Source of the DNA: an uncultured Mesonia sp.
GTDB taxonomy: Bacteria > Bacteroidota > Bacteroidia > Flavobacteriales > Flavobacteriaceae
DNA length: 64,000 nucleotides
Direction: 5' to 3'
Assembly: GCA_947494545.1 (NCBI GenBank)
Contig: CANLVH010000015.1
Coordinates: 1 to 64,000 of the forward strand
The notes below the pieces were generated by a model. That model ran no database searches. It worked only from the letters and a program-made list of their open reading frames with translations, and was not told the DNA's origin. Below, piece by piece: positions 1-8,761 of the stretch. Made by a program: the position numbers and the translations under genes. The stretch's first letter is position 1. The number at the start of each line of letters is the position of its first letter.

Positions 1-101
1 ATGAAAAAAGGGTAAGGTTATAGCTAAAAGAGCTGAAACCAGCTATAAGCAACTTACACACTTAGCGGGATAGTGTCGGAATTAACAATAAACTTTAAGC
101 T

Positions 102-450
102 AAAAGATTTCTCAGTCGTTCCTCCATCGAAATGACACCGGGAATTTAGATTTATTTAATTATGAATGATGAATTTTTGGATATTCTCTAACCGACAATA
201 AGGTGTTTTATTTTCAAAGTGTCATATCGACGGTAGTAGATATCTCTTTTTCCAGTGTGAATGAGCTATAAACATTAAGTAAAAGAGATTTATCAGTCGT
301 GCCTCCATCGAAAGGACAGCGTGAATTTCTATTCAAAATGTTCTCAAATTGCTCAATGTACAATCTACATTATACACTATACAACTTCGCACGAGTATCG
401 TATAGTCTAGAACAGCCGAATGGCATATCAACGAAAGGAGAGATCTTTTT
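102..450. repeat. Two pairs of inverted degenerate intergenic repeats
   Basis: Forward copies lie at 102-139 and 281-320; both contain a CAGTCGTnCCTCCATCGAAA core. Inverted, more degenerate copies lie at 219-250 and 422-450, sharing CATATCnACG and an AGAT-CTTTTT end. Each forward copy is therefore followed about 100-150 bp later by an inverted partner, giving two successive hairpin-like or MITE-like units. The spacer sequences between partners are not alike. Short repeats of the style GAGATTTCTC...TCGAAATGACA are common between genes in flavobacteria; no mobility function can be shown here. Confidence 0.55.
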
Positions 451-481
451 TTGTGGCTATATGCTGAGCTATATGGAGATA

Positions 482-510
482 AAAAAACAGGTCTTTTGGA
501 CCTGTTTTTT
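482..510. terminator. Bidirectional terminator after the surface-protein operon
   Basis: A perfect 12-bp stem, AAAAAACAGGTC (482-493) with GACCTGTTTTTT (499-510), encloses a 5-nt loop. It lies 22 nt beyond the stop codon of the last minus-strand gene of the operon and has T tracts in both directions. Confidence 0.85.
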
Positions 511-531
511 AGAAGTCTAATAGTTCGCTGT

Positions 532-3525
532 TTAGTTCTTTACAAATTTGGTTTGTAAAGTTTTATTAGCGGCTTTGTTTGTTACGCTAAGGGTATAAAC
601 TCCAGTTTGTAACTTCTCTAAGTTTAGGCTGTTTACCTCATCAGCAGAACTGCTGTGTTCGAAAACCTTTTGTCCTAACATGTTATATACTACAAATTGT
701 GTATTGTCTGTCCAGCTTTGTGGTAGTTGCACATTTAATAGCTCTGTCCTTGTAAGTGGATTAGGGTAAATTGCAAAACCGGCTTCTTCAAAACTATCGG
801 TGCCTAAGTTTTCTTCGCCAAAAACAATAGCAAAACGATCTGGAGCAATACTAGCGCTTTGCTCACTGTCTACGTTAAAAGAAATATGGTTTAAACCGTT
901 GTCTAAAGCTGTACTTTCTTCTAAGTAATTATCTTTTAAATATGCTTGGTAACCTAAATTACCGCTTATTTCTATTGCAAAAGTATATGTGCTTTCTCTG
1001 TATTGTTCCAGTTTTAGAGGTAATACTTCTTCGCTTTCGGGTAAGGCGCGGTACTCAAGAGCTAAAGTTTCGCCGTTAAGGCTACGTGCTAAATTTTCAT
1101 CTAAATTAAAAATCTTTTCCGCATCGCGCATTGTTTTATTATTGTCGAAATTTTCGCCAAAATTAATTCGTAAACCATCTGCCGGGTTTTCGTTATTATC
1201 AAAAGCGCTTTGGCTGTATAGTTTTAAATTAATATAGGAAAACATTTGATTACGCATAGTAGTAGTGGGCGCAACAGCTACATTTTTATTGTTTTCCGTA
1301 AAGTTTAAAACCGGAGCGCCGCCGGTTGCTATAGTCTGAAAAAAGGCAGATTGCATTGGTTGTAAAAACTGGTTAGCATCACTACCTACAGGATTGGAAG
1401 AAGCATCGCTCAAATCTATGGTTACATACGCACCACGTGTGCTAATAGTCGGGTCCCAAATGGTGTAATGATTTGTATTTACATTGGTACTATTGGCCAT
1501 TACTTGAATCATATCTACAGCTGCGTGATACGGATTGCTAAACAAGTTATACGCATCTGCCGTTGCATTAAAGTCTGTATATGTCTGATTGCCTTGTAGT
1601 ATAGAGCCTTTTGCGCGTAGTTTTGTGTTAGATGCTGCTGCGGCGTTACTGGTAATATCGGTACTTCTGTCGCCACGAATCATTAATAAATAAGGTGTTG
1701 TAACGGCAAGTTGATTATTTTCGGTATCGGTAACGGTAATCCAATTTTGACTAACATTATCAAATCGAAACATAGAAGGATTTCCCGAAGGAGTCACATC
1801 TAAACCATTGGTTTGGTCTACAGTGGTACCGGTAATGTGGGTTCCGTAACCAGGGTTAGGATTATCATTCCAAGCCACAGCGCCTTCTTGCCAGTTATCG
1901 TGAATACTAGTAGAAGTGTTTACGGAAGAATTTACCAGTCTAAAAGCTCTTTGCGCAGAGAAACATTGTTCGGTAGTTATGTCTCCATTTATAGTGCCGC
2001 CAACCGGGGCAATTTGAGCAGTTTTGGTTGGACTTCCAAAATTACAGCGCATATAAATCTTTCCACCGGTGATTAATGTGCCGGCCGTAACGTCTAAGAG
2101 TTCGTGTAAATTTAGAGTGCCGTTTAAGTTAGCATCTATTATAACGTCATTTGTATTATTCACCGTAAGGTCTAACAAATCGAAACCATTTCCACTAATG
2201 GTTTGCAAGTTTGCACCCGCAAGATTTAAATTAGCGTTTGCTAAGTTTAACGTACCTTCATTTTGTATATTACCATTTACGTTTAGCGTTATGCCACCTA
2301 TTGTTGCAATAGCATTTTCTTGTAAAATGAAGTCCTTAATACCAATTCCGCCGCCATAATTTACATTTAAAACAGGGAAGTTAGTTACGTTTCCGGGAAT
2401 TATGATATTGGAAGAACCATTATAATTAGGTATAGAAGGACACCAGTTAGCAGACTGAAATACATCGCTACTAACACTACCTGTCCAAACATAATCGTTA
2501 GTATTATTGTATAAATTGATAAAAGCCAGAGCTCCTATAGAATTACCTCCGTCTTCTTGAATGGAAAATTCTATGGTAGAGTTTGCGTCTAGGTAACCAC
2601 GCCACACATCTGGAGTTGGCGTACCGCCATCCCAAGAATTATCAGAATATTCTACAACGCCGTCTATGGTTAAAACTACATCATCATCATAACGCGGAAT
2701 GTCTATTTGATAAAAACCGCACGGAAAACCTTCTCTTCTGTAAATAAAAGCATGGTCGTTTGGGTTAACGTCGGTTCCGGAATACCCTGGCGCATCTGAT
2801 GGGGCGTTAGTGGAACCCCAAGTTGTATTGGTATTAAAATCTAAGGTGTTTTCTGTATAATAGCCGGCGTAATTATTAAAATTTCTATCGGCATAAACCG
2901 CAACGCGCCAAATGCCGTTGCCAAATACTTCAGGATCCGGGTTATATGGATGAACTTTTAAAGCCCCGTAGGAAGCTCCTTGTCTTTCCATCCAAACTAA
3001 CTCTACTTCATCTGTTGGTTGTAATTGTCCCGTCCATACATTTCCATGCGTATCACAGCATCCGGTATGGCTCCAAACTTCTACACCATTTATTAAAATG
3101 CGAGCAGAATCGTCATGGCCATCTGCGCCGTTTCTACCTCTTACATTTAACCTATAAGTTCCGCTGGGAAAGCCTTTTCGGCGGTAGGAGACCATGTGGA
3201 AATCATTACTAACAGCACAGCCTTGGTAAGTCGTGTTAGAAGGATTGCTGGGAGAAGCACCCGTTGCCCAATAGTCACGCGAATCAAAGTGATAATTATC
3301 AGAACCATAGCCGGCATCTACATAATAACCAAGATAATCAGAATAGACAAAGTTAGTACTATTATAAGAACCATTGAGGTCATATACATAGGCGGTCCAT
3401 TGGCCATCAATAAACGCTCCTTCGGTTGGATGTGTAGAACCGGTAGGAATGCAAGCTTGCGCATAACTAAATGAAAAGCTGAGAATACTGAGTGCTAATA
3501 AATAGAGTGTTCTTTTTACAATCAT
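532..3525 (-). CDS. T9SS type A-sorted surface protein, 997 aa
   Basis: Predicted secreted cell-surface protein. The frame can also be opened at a TTG at 3531, but the ATG at 3525 gives a clean signal peptide ending in SYAQ. Residues of about 22-345 hold two tandem beta-domain repeats, each with a YRR(K/E)GFP motif. A linker with a WTGSV...ANW motif follows. Residues of about 500-900 are a module also present in the two larger upstream paralogues (motifs TTEQCF.A.RAFR, GYGTHITG, PSGNPS, FLQPMQ). The last ~90 residues, starting at YPNPL, form a type A T9SS sorting domain that directs export by the Por machinery and cleavage by PorU. It is the last gene of the operon, 100+ nt after a PID-CTERM gene. 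The biological role (adhesin or matrix protein) is inferred; no catalytic motif is visible. Confidence 0.85.
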   Translation of the reverse strand: MIVKRTLYLLALSILSFSFSYAQACIPTGSTHPTEGAFIDGQWTAYVYDLNGSYNSTNFVYSDYLGYYVDAGYGSDNYHFDSRDYWATGASPSNPSNTTYQGCAVSNDFHMVSYRRKGFPSGTYRLNVRGRNGADGHDDSARILINGVEVWSHTGCCDTHGNVWTGQLQPTDEVELVWMERQGASYGALKVHPYNPDPEVFGNGIWRVAVYADRNFNNYAGYYTENTLDFNTNTTWGSTNAPSDAPGYSGTDVNPNDHAFIYRREGFPCGFYQIDIPRYDDDVVLTIDGVVEYSDNSWDGGTPTPDVWRGYLDANSTIEFSIQEDGGNSIGALAFINLYNNTNDYVWTGSVSSDVFQSANWCPSIPNYNGSSNIIIPGNVTNFPVLNVNYGGGIGIKDFILQENAIATIGGITLNVNGNIQNEGTLNLANANLNLAGANLQTISGNGFDLLDLTVNNTNDVIIDANLNGTLNLHELLDVTAGTLITGGKIYMRCNFGSPTKTAQIAPVGGTINGDITTEQCFSAQRAFRLVNSSVNTSTSIHDNWQEGAVAWNDNPNPGYGTHITGTTVDQTNGLDVTPSGNPSMFRFDNVSQNWITVTDTENNQLAVTTPYLLMIRGDRSTDITSNAAAASNTKLRAKGSILQGNQTYTDFNATADAYNLFSNPYHAAVDMIQVMANSTNVNTNHYTIWDPTISTRGAYVTIDLSDASSNPVGSDANQFLQPMQSAFFQTIATGGAPVLNFTENNKNVAVAPTTTMRNQMFSYINLKLYSQSAFDNNENPADGLRINFGENFDNNKTMRDAEKIFNLDENLARSLNGETLALEYRALPESEEVLPLKLEQYRESTYTFAIEISGNLGYQAYLKDNYLEESTALDNGLNHISFNVDSEQSASIAPDRFAIVFGEENLGTDSFEEAGFAIYPNPLTRTELLNVQLPQSWTDNTQFVVYNMLGQKVFEHSSSADEVNSLNLEKLQTGVYTLSVTNKAANKTLQTKFVKN

Positions 3526-3631
3526 AATCAATAATTATTTTTACGACTTATTCCGTATAGGATGAGTAACTTATAATACTATTAATTGTTGGAATAAATG
3601 GTTTTATACGAAAACACAAGTATTCCTTATT

Positions 3632-3850
3632 TTACTTTCTTAGCTTTTTAAAACCCAAAGCTGTTCCGGCAACTAAACCGGCCAGCAATAAGCCATCTAT
3701 AGGAGCAGCGGGGTTTTCGTCGTCTACGCCTGTGCCACCACCTCCACTTCCCGGAAGTTCTGGTCCGCTTTGAGCGTAGGTAGTAGAGATAAACAATAAA
3801 CTAAAAAGTATTAAGGTTGTTGATATTGCTTTTTTAAAAGATCTTTTCAC
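3632..3850 (-). CDS. PID-CTERM small membrane protein, 72 aa
   Basis: The start codon is GTG. Residues 1-26 are a signal peptide ending in TYA. A Gly-rich stretch of only about 22 residues follows, then a PID motif (residues 50-52), a hydrophobic helix (about 53-66) and a basic tail KKLRK (68-72). This tripartite end matches the PID-CTERM class of putative exosortase sorting signals in Bacteroidota. After processing almost nothing but a short Gly/Pro/Asp peptide would remain. It starts 11 nt after the stop of the 1547-aa T9SS protein, the same spacing as the second copy of this pair at 8547-8750. Cleavage by an exosortase such as XrtF (51.1 kb) is inference; function unknown. Confidence 0.8.
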   Translation of the reverse strand: MKRSFKKAISTTLILFSLLFISTTYAQSGPELPGSGGGGTGVDDENPAAPIDGLLLAGLVAGTALGFKKLRK

Positions 3851-3861
3851 GCTAAAAATGA

Positions 3862-6800
3862 TTAAGGTTTAATGATTTTTAAGGTTTCTTGTGTACCTTC
3901 TTCTTTATTTTCTAGTATCAAATAATATAAACCGCTAGGGAAGTCTAAACCTCTAACGTGCAACTTGCCGTTTTGATTAGCAGGTTGCTGCATTAAAACT
4001 TGCTGCCCTAAAACGTTATAAATGGTGATTTTATAAGCGGTGTTGCTTTGCGCTCCTAATTCAATAAATAATTCGTTATTTTGAATAGGGTTTGGATAAT
4101 AGCTAAGCACAGGCTGTTGTACAGCGTCTGTATCTAAATTGTCGTCTCCAAAACGTAGACTAAATCTGTCTAAAGCACTGCTGGAAGAAGAACCTGCATC
4201 TACTGTAAAACTAATCGTATTTTCAGTGTTTTCTAATAGAGTAGAGGTGCCAAGATAATTGTCTTCTAAATATACTTCCTTTTCTATGTTAGCAATATTG
4301 ATTTGAAACATATACGAATTGGTTCTGTATTGACTAAGTTGTAAAGGCAATATTTCTTCGTTTTCCGGAAGTTGGCGTTTCTCTATACTGAGCAAATTAC
4401 CGGCTTCTACACGCGAAAGGTTTTCGTCTTGATTAAATAACTTTGGTGCATCTTGAAAATCTACAGCATTGGTATAGTTTGCAGAGAAGTTTATTTTTAA
4501 CCTATCAGAATAAGAAGCGCCATTGGTAAAGGCTTCTTCCGTAAAGAGATAAAGGCTAATATTTTTGTTGTTTTGAACATCATTATTTGCTCTAAACACA
4601 TCGTTTCCTGCTTCGTTTATATTTTTATAGTCTTCTTGAAACTTTAAAACCGGTTGTACGTTTTGATTACTGGTAACAAAAAATGCTGCTTGCATAGGTT
4701 GTAAAAAACGGTTAGCCGCCGTTGTTCCTGGGGTGCCGTTTGGTAATATTTCAGTAGATAAATCGTCTACATTAATTGTTACATAAGCGCCACGACCTCC
4801 CGGTTGACCTGGTGTTGGCGTTCCGCCTAAAGTAGGATCAAAAATATAAAAATACCTTCCTGCGTTGGTAGTTGCCGGATCGTCTAAAACTTTACGCATA
4901 TCTACAGCAGCCGGATATGGGTTTCCAAAAGCATTAAAATCTCCTTGCGTATCGCTAAACCCTGTATTAAAAGTTTGATCGCCACTAAGAATAGTACCGG
5001 TTGCTCTAATTTTTGTATCGGTAGGAGTGGCAGCATTAGAAGTTACATCTATAGCGCGACTACCACGCACCATAAGTAAATACGGTTCAGCAGCTTGTAA
5101 AGTGTTGCTTAGCGTGTTGTTAACCACATCCCATTGTTGGGTGCTATTATCAAAACGGAATAAAGAAGGGTTACCGCTTGGGGTAGCATCAAAACCATTG
5201 TCGCCATTGGTGGAGCCGGTAATATGGGTTCCGTAACCATCGTTTGGATTAAGATTATCGGTAACCTGTAAACCGGTATTATGTACGCCTTCTTGCCAGT
5301 TGGCATTTATACTCGTACTTGTGGTAACCGGAGACGCAAGTAATCTAAAAGCTCTCCTTGCGGGGAAACATTGTTCTGTGGTTACTTTTCCGTTAATACT
5401 TCCGTTTGATAAATTGGCTATTTGTGCCATTTGCTGCACGGGTCCTGTAAAATCACATTCTAAGGTTAAATTATCATTTGTGTTTAATATTCCACCCTGA
5501 ATAACTTCTACTAAAGCCTGCACACGAAAAGTTTCGTTAGTATTTAAGTTTATAGTAGCACCGGCATTATTAGAAACAATTAGATTGCCAACATTCATTG
5601 TATTTCCTGTAAGTTGCTGTGCGTTATCTCCAGATAAACTTAGTATTCCTTCGCTTGCATTAAATGTTCCTTGGTTATTTAAATCGTTACTTAAATTTAA
5701 GTTTACATTGGCATCTAAAACCAATTCCCCATTATTGGTAATTGTTATACACTTTACGGAAGCATCGTTTTCTAGTAAAGCCGGCGAACCGTTGTTTATT
5801 ACTAGTTTTCTTTGCCCATCTTCTAAGCCCGGAGCGCCATCTATCCCGGTACCATATAAAAATTGGCTTCCATCCCAAGTAATGGGTTTTAAATTATTTA
5901 TTCTGAAGGTAAAATAGTCACTATTGCTAAAATCAACGTTAGAAAAACTAACTGTTTCGCAAGCATTAGAAGCGGATGCTATGATGGTAGGAGAAGTGAA
6001 ATCTTCGTTATCGTCTATTAGTAATTCTATAGAATCGTAAGCGCCAACAGGGAGATTAATCGAAGATAAGGCCAGCTCTAAATCTAAAGTCCCAACATTG
6101 CCATTTTCGCCCACACGCCAAATAGTGTTTAATTCTAAATTATCCGAACTGATGACAGCACAATCAAGATTATTGGTTTTTAACTGACTGTAATCTTTGG
6201 TGTTTGCAGCAGTAAAAAGATATTCACCTGCGTCGAAATTGCTTGGGTTAGAAAGTCTAACAATACCTGTCCCGAATTGTGAATCTGTTTTATTGATAAA
6301 TGGCTGCCCGGCAATTACTGCTACAAAATCATGGTCAAAATTACCTGCTGCAGCGGTGTTAAATACGTTAATATAAGCGGTTGTTAAGTTTACTGCATAT
6401 TTAGAAGCCAAATAATTTTGTAACAAAAGCATCTCCCCATAATTTAATGAAAAATCGTGAATGATAAACTCTGCTATTTTTCCGTCAAAATAATTATTAC
6501 TAGCGCTGCTTCCGTTTAAAATTATACTGTCTGGATTGCCACCAATATTTATGTTGCCGGAATGTGCGTATAAAAGTCCAACGCCGCTAACACTACCAAT
6601 AGTTTCGCCGTTGAGGTACATTGTAAAATTACCATCTGTTGCGGCAGTGCCATTATAAGCAAAGGTTAATACATAACGTTCATTAGCTACAATAGGTGCA
6701 GAAATTTGCTTATTGCTCCAACTGTCTCCGGCGCCATCTGAATTTGGTATGTTATAGCCACCAACATATAAGTTGTTGTTTTGTATAAATACATGTAGAT

Positions 6801-8505
6801 TTCTTTGGTTTCCGCCTTCTTCATACAAAACTTGCGTAGATGCTACATCTGCAGAAGTTTCAAAAGCTATGCTAAAACTGCGCTCAGAAAAAGGACCTCC
6901 AACGTTTAAGTTTATATTGTTGGGTATTCCGAGTAAATCGTTTGTCCCATCAAATTGTATAGCGGGATAGGTGTTGAATTGGTTTTCTAAGAACAAAGGC
7001 TGTCTTGAACCGGCGGTTTGACTAGCATTATTTGGGTCGTCTCCTTCATTTTCCCACGTGGCTACTGCGCTGTTATTAGCAAGATTTAAACTCTCTGCGC
7101 GCCACCAAAATTTTGTATTGGATAGCGTGCTAAGTCCTGCGGGTAATTCTCTGCTAATTGGTGTAGCCGATGGCAGTAAAAACTTAATATAATCGCCATT
7201 TGCAACGTTTACATTATCAAAAGTTATTGTAGTTGCGTTTACGCTACTAACATTAAAAAGAGTTGTAGAACCAGTGGTAAAATTACCGGTAGAAGATACT
7301 TCTAGCTGTACATCATCAAATGGGGTGTTGGTATAATTAAAGCTTTCAATATCAATTCTAAAGGTTGTGTTGTTAAAAGAACCGTTTTTAGAAACCCGCC
7401 AAGTTGATGCTGTACGGTACAAATTGGTTGCGTTACTACTACATCCTACAGGAGCAGAAGTTAGGTTGGTATTGGTATGTTGATTACTGGATACAATTAA
7501 ATAGTCTCCGTCGTTTAAAGTGTTGTTTTGAACGGATACTATGCCGGTTCCTATAGAAGAAGTTAAGTAAGAATCTAAATTGCTAACGCGACCTATTCCC
7601 ACAGAATGGAAATCAAAATCGCCCCCGGTCGCTACATCAAAAGGATTACGATCACTCGTTACAGGTATTGCAATATTATATTTGGAAGACAAGTAGTTTT
7701 CTAAGGTACGTCGTTCGGAAACATTTATAGCTTTAGAATAAATTGCCATTTCGGAAATTAAACCCGTAAATCTATATTTATTACTACCACCATCACTACC
7801 ATCGTGATAGTAACTATCTGAAACTTGTGCGCCAATAACTGCGTTGTTATGGTTATATAATTGTCCAATTTCATTTGCACTTCCTATAGCAACCCCATTT
7901 ACAAAAGCAGATAATGTTCCGGTTTTAGCGGCGTTTCCGTCGTAGCGGAAAACAAGAATATAATTGGTGTTTGCTGCTATGCTTGTGGAAGCAGAAACAA
8001 ATCCCCAGGGGCTATCGCTACCATCGCTATTTTGTAAATTATAACCACCAAAATATATTGAGCCGTTATCTATATAAATATTTAAACCACGTATACTGCC
8101 ACCTTCTTCATAAATAACTTGTCTGCTATTGATATCTGCTCCGGTTGTGATAGCTAGAGCAAATGTTCGTTTTGAAAATGGTCCGCCACTGTTCAAGAAT
8201 CCCGAATTACCAATTTCTAAGTAATCGTTTCCGCCGAAAGATATTGCCGATAAATCATTTACTTGATTTTCTAAAAAAAGAGGTCTATTATTGGCAGAGT
8301 TTTGCGTAGCATTTAAGGTGCTGCCGCCAATATTTGTCCACGAATTTATATTGGTGTTATTGCTAACAGCACTTAACTGGTCTGCAGCAAACCAAAAAGG
8401 ATTATTAGCGTAGGTGCCAACGCCTCCGGGACCCTCTTGTGCATTTACTTCCGTAAAAATAAAAGCAAAGAGAAATAAGATTGGTAGAAAAGTAGTTTTT
8501 TTCAT
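3862..8505 (-). CDS. T9SS type A-sorted surface protein with two LamG-like domains, 1547 aa
   Basis: Signal peptide ends at about residue 22 (EVNAQ). Two LamG/concanavalin-like domains lie at about 25-275 and 470-710. Each contains FLENQ, GGPFS(K/E)R, YEEGG and a LENYL or LQNYLASKY element, so they are internal duplicates. Beta-sandwich linkers follow. Residues of about 1010-1450 form the module shared with the neighbouring paralogues (TTEQCFPARRAFR, PSGNPSLFRFDN, LFTEEAFTNG, DRFSLRFG). A type A T9SS sorting domain begins near YYPNPI and ends in KIIKP. LamG-like folds often bind carbohydrates or proteins, so a surface lectin or adhesin role is likely but inferred. It starts 41 nt after one PID-CTERM gene and ends 11 nt before the next. 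Confidence 0.85.
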   Translation of the reverse strand: MKKTTFLPILFLFAFIFTEVNAQEGPGGVGTYANNPFWFAADQLSAVSNNTNINSWTNIGGSTLNATQNSANNRPLFLENQVNDLSAISFGGNDYLEIGNSGFLNSGGPFSKRTFALAITTGADINSRQVIYEEGGSIRGLNIYIDNGSIYFGGYNLQNSDGSDSPWGFVSASTSIAANTNYILVFRYDGNAAKTGTLSAFVNGVAIGSANEIGQLYNHNNAVIGAQVSDSYYHDGSDGGSNKYRFTGLISEMAIYSKAINVSERRTLENYLSSKYNIAIPVTSDRNPFDVATGGDFDFHSVGIGRVSNLDSYLTSSIGTGIVSVQNNTLNDGDYLIVSSNQHTNTNLTSAPVGCSSNATNLYRTASTWRVSKNGSFNNTTFRIDIESFNYTNTPFDDVQLEVSSTGNFTTGSTTLFNVSSVNATTITFDNVNVANGDYIKFLLPSATPISRELPAGLSTLSNTKFWWRAESLNLANNSAVATWENEGDDPNNASQTAGSRQPLFLENQFNTYPAIQFDGTNDLLGIPNNINLNVGGPFSERSFSIAFETSADVASTQVLYEEGGNQRNLHVFIQNNNLYVGGYNIPNSDGAGDSWSNKQISAPIVANERYVLTFAYNGTAATDGNFTMYLNGETIGSVSGVGLLYAHSGNINIGGNPDSIILNGSSASNNYFDGKIAEFIIHDFSLNYGEMLLLQNYLASKYAVNLTTAYINVFNTAAAGNFDHDFVAVIAGQPFINKTDSQFGTGIVRLSNPSNFDAGEYLFTAANTKDYSQLKTNNLDCAVISSDNLELNTIWRVGENGNVGTLDLELALSSINLPVGAYDSIELLIDDNEDFTSPTIIASASNACETVSFSNVDFSNSDYFTFRINNLKPITWDGSQFLYGTGIDGAPGLEDGQRKLVINNGSPALLENDASVKCITITNNGELVLDANVNLNLSNDLNNQGTFNASEGILSLSGDNAQQLTGNTMNVGNLIVSNNAGATINLNTNETFRVQALVEVIQGGILNTNDNLTLECDFTGPVQQMAQIANLSNGSINGKVTTEQCFPARRAFRLLASPVTTSTSINANWQEGVHNTGLQVTDNLNPNDGYGTHITGSTNGDNGFDATPSGNPSLFRFDNSTQQWDVVNNTLSNTLQAAEPYLLMVRGSRAIDVTSNAATPTDTKIRATGTILSGDQTFNTGFSDTQGDFNAFGNPYPAAVDMRKVLDDPATTNAGRYFYIFDPTLGGTPTPGQPGGRGAYVTINVDDLSTEILPNGTPGTTAANRFLQPMQAAFFVTSNQNVQPVLKFQEDYKNINEAGNDVFRANNDVQNNKNISLYLFTEEAFTNGASYSDRLKINFSANYTNAVDFQDAPKLFNQDENLSRVEAGNLLSIEKRQLPENEEILPLQLSQYRTNSYMFQINIANIEKEVYLEDNYLGTSTLLENTENTISFTVDAGSSSSSALDRFSLRFGDDNLDTDAVQQPVLSYYPNPIQNNELFIELGAQSNTAYKITIYNVLGQQVLMQQPANQNGKLHVRGLDFPSGLYYLILENKEEGTQETLKIIKP

Positions 8506-8546
8506 ATAAGTAAGTGGTTTAAAAGAATGCGGTTAGGTCTACTGGT

Positions 8547-8750
8547 TTATTTTCGTAGTTTTTTGTATCCCAAAGCTGTACCGGCAACTAAACCGGCAAG
8601 TAATAAGCCGTCTATAGGAGCGGCAGGGTTTTCATCATCTACGTCATCAACACCTCCGGGGAACCCTGGTTGCGCATAAATATTAGAAATAAATAAGAGG
8701 CCAAAAACCACTAAGGCTGTCGAGATTGCGTTTTTAAAAGATTTTTTCAC
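8547..8750 (-). CDS. PID-CTERM small membrane protein, 67 aa
   Basis: Paralogue of the 72-aa protein at 3632-3850, with the same GTG start and layout: signal peptide to about residue 26 (IYA), a linker of only about 17 residues (PGFPGGVDD...), PID at 45-47, hydrophobic helix at 48-61 and KKLRK at 63-67. From DDENPAAPIDG to the end the two copies differ by a single residue (F/Y), whereas the linkers differ. Strong conservation of the sorting signal with a variable linker suggests the signal and the membrane anchor are what is selected. It starts 11 nt after the stop of the 1072-aa T9SS protein. Processing by exosortase is inferred; function unknown. Confidence 0.8.
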   Translation of the reverse strand: MKKSFKNAISTALVVFGLLFISNIYAQPGFPGGVDDVDDENPAAPIDGLLLAGLVAGTALGYKKLRK

Positions 8751-8761
8751 GATAAATTATT

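Larger units (their letters stand above)
1..531. other. Non-coding region with degenerate intergenic repeats
   Basis: No convincing gene is seen. The region carries a short inverted repeat (TTATAGCT at 18-25, AGCTATAA at 41-48), four degenerate copies of a flavobacterial-style intergenic repeat listed separately, and a terminator at 482-510. The only longer open frame here runs through the repeats, has no recognisable protein features and is rejected as a gene. Confidence 0.7.

Noticed and set aside
299..520. 73-codon open frame in the first intergenic region
   Set aside because: It runs through two repeat copies and the terminator and shows no protein signal.
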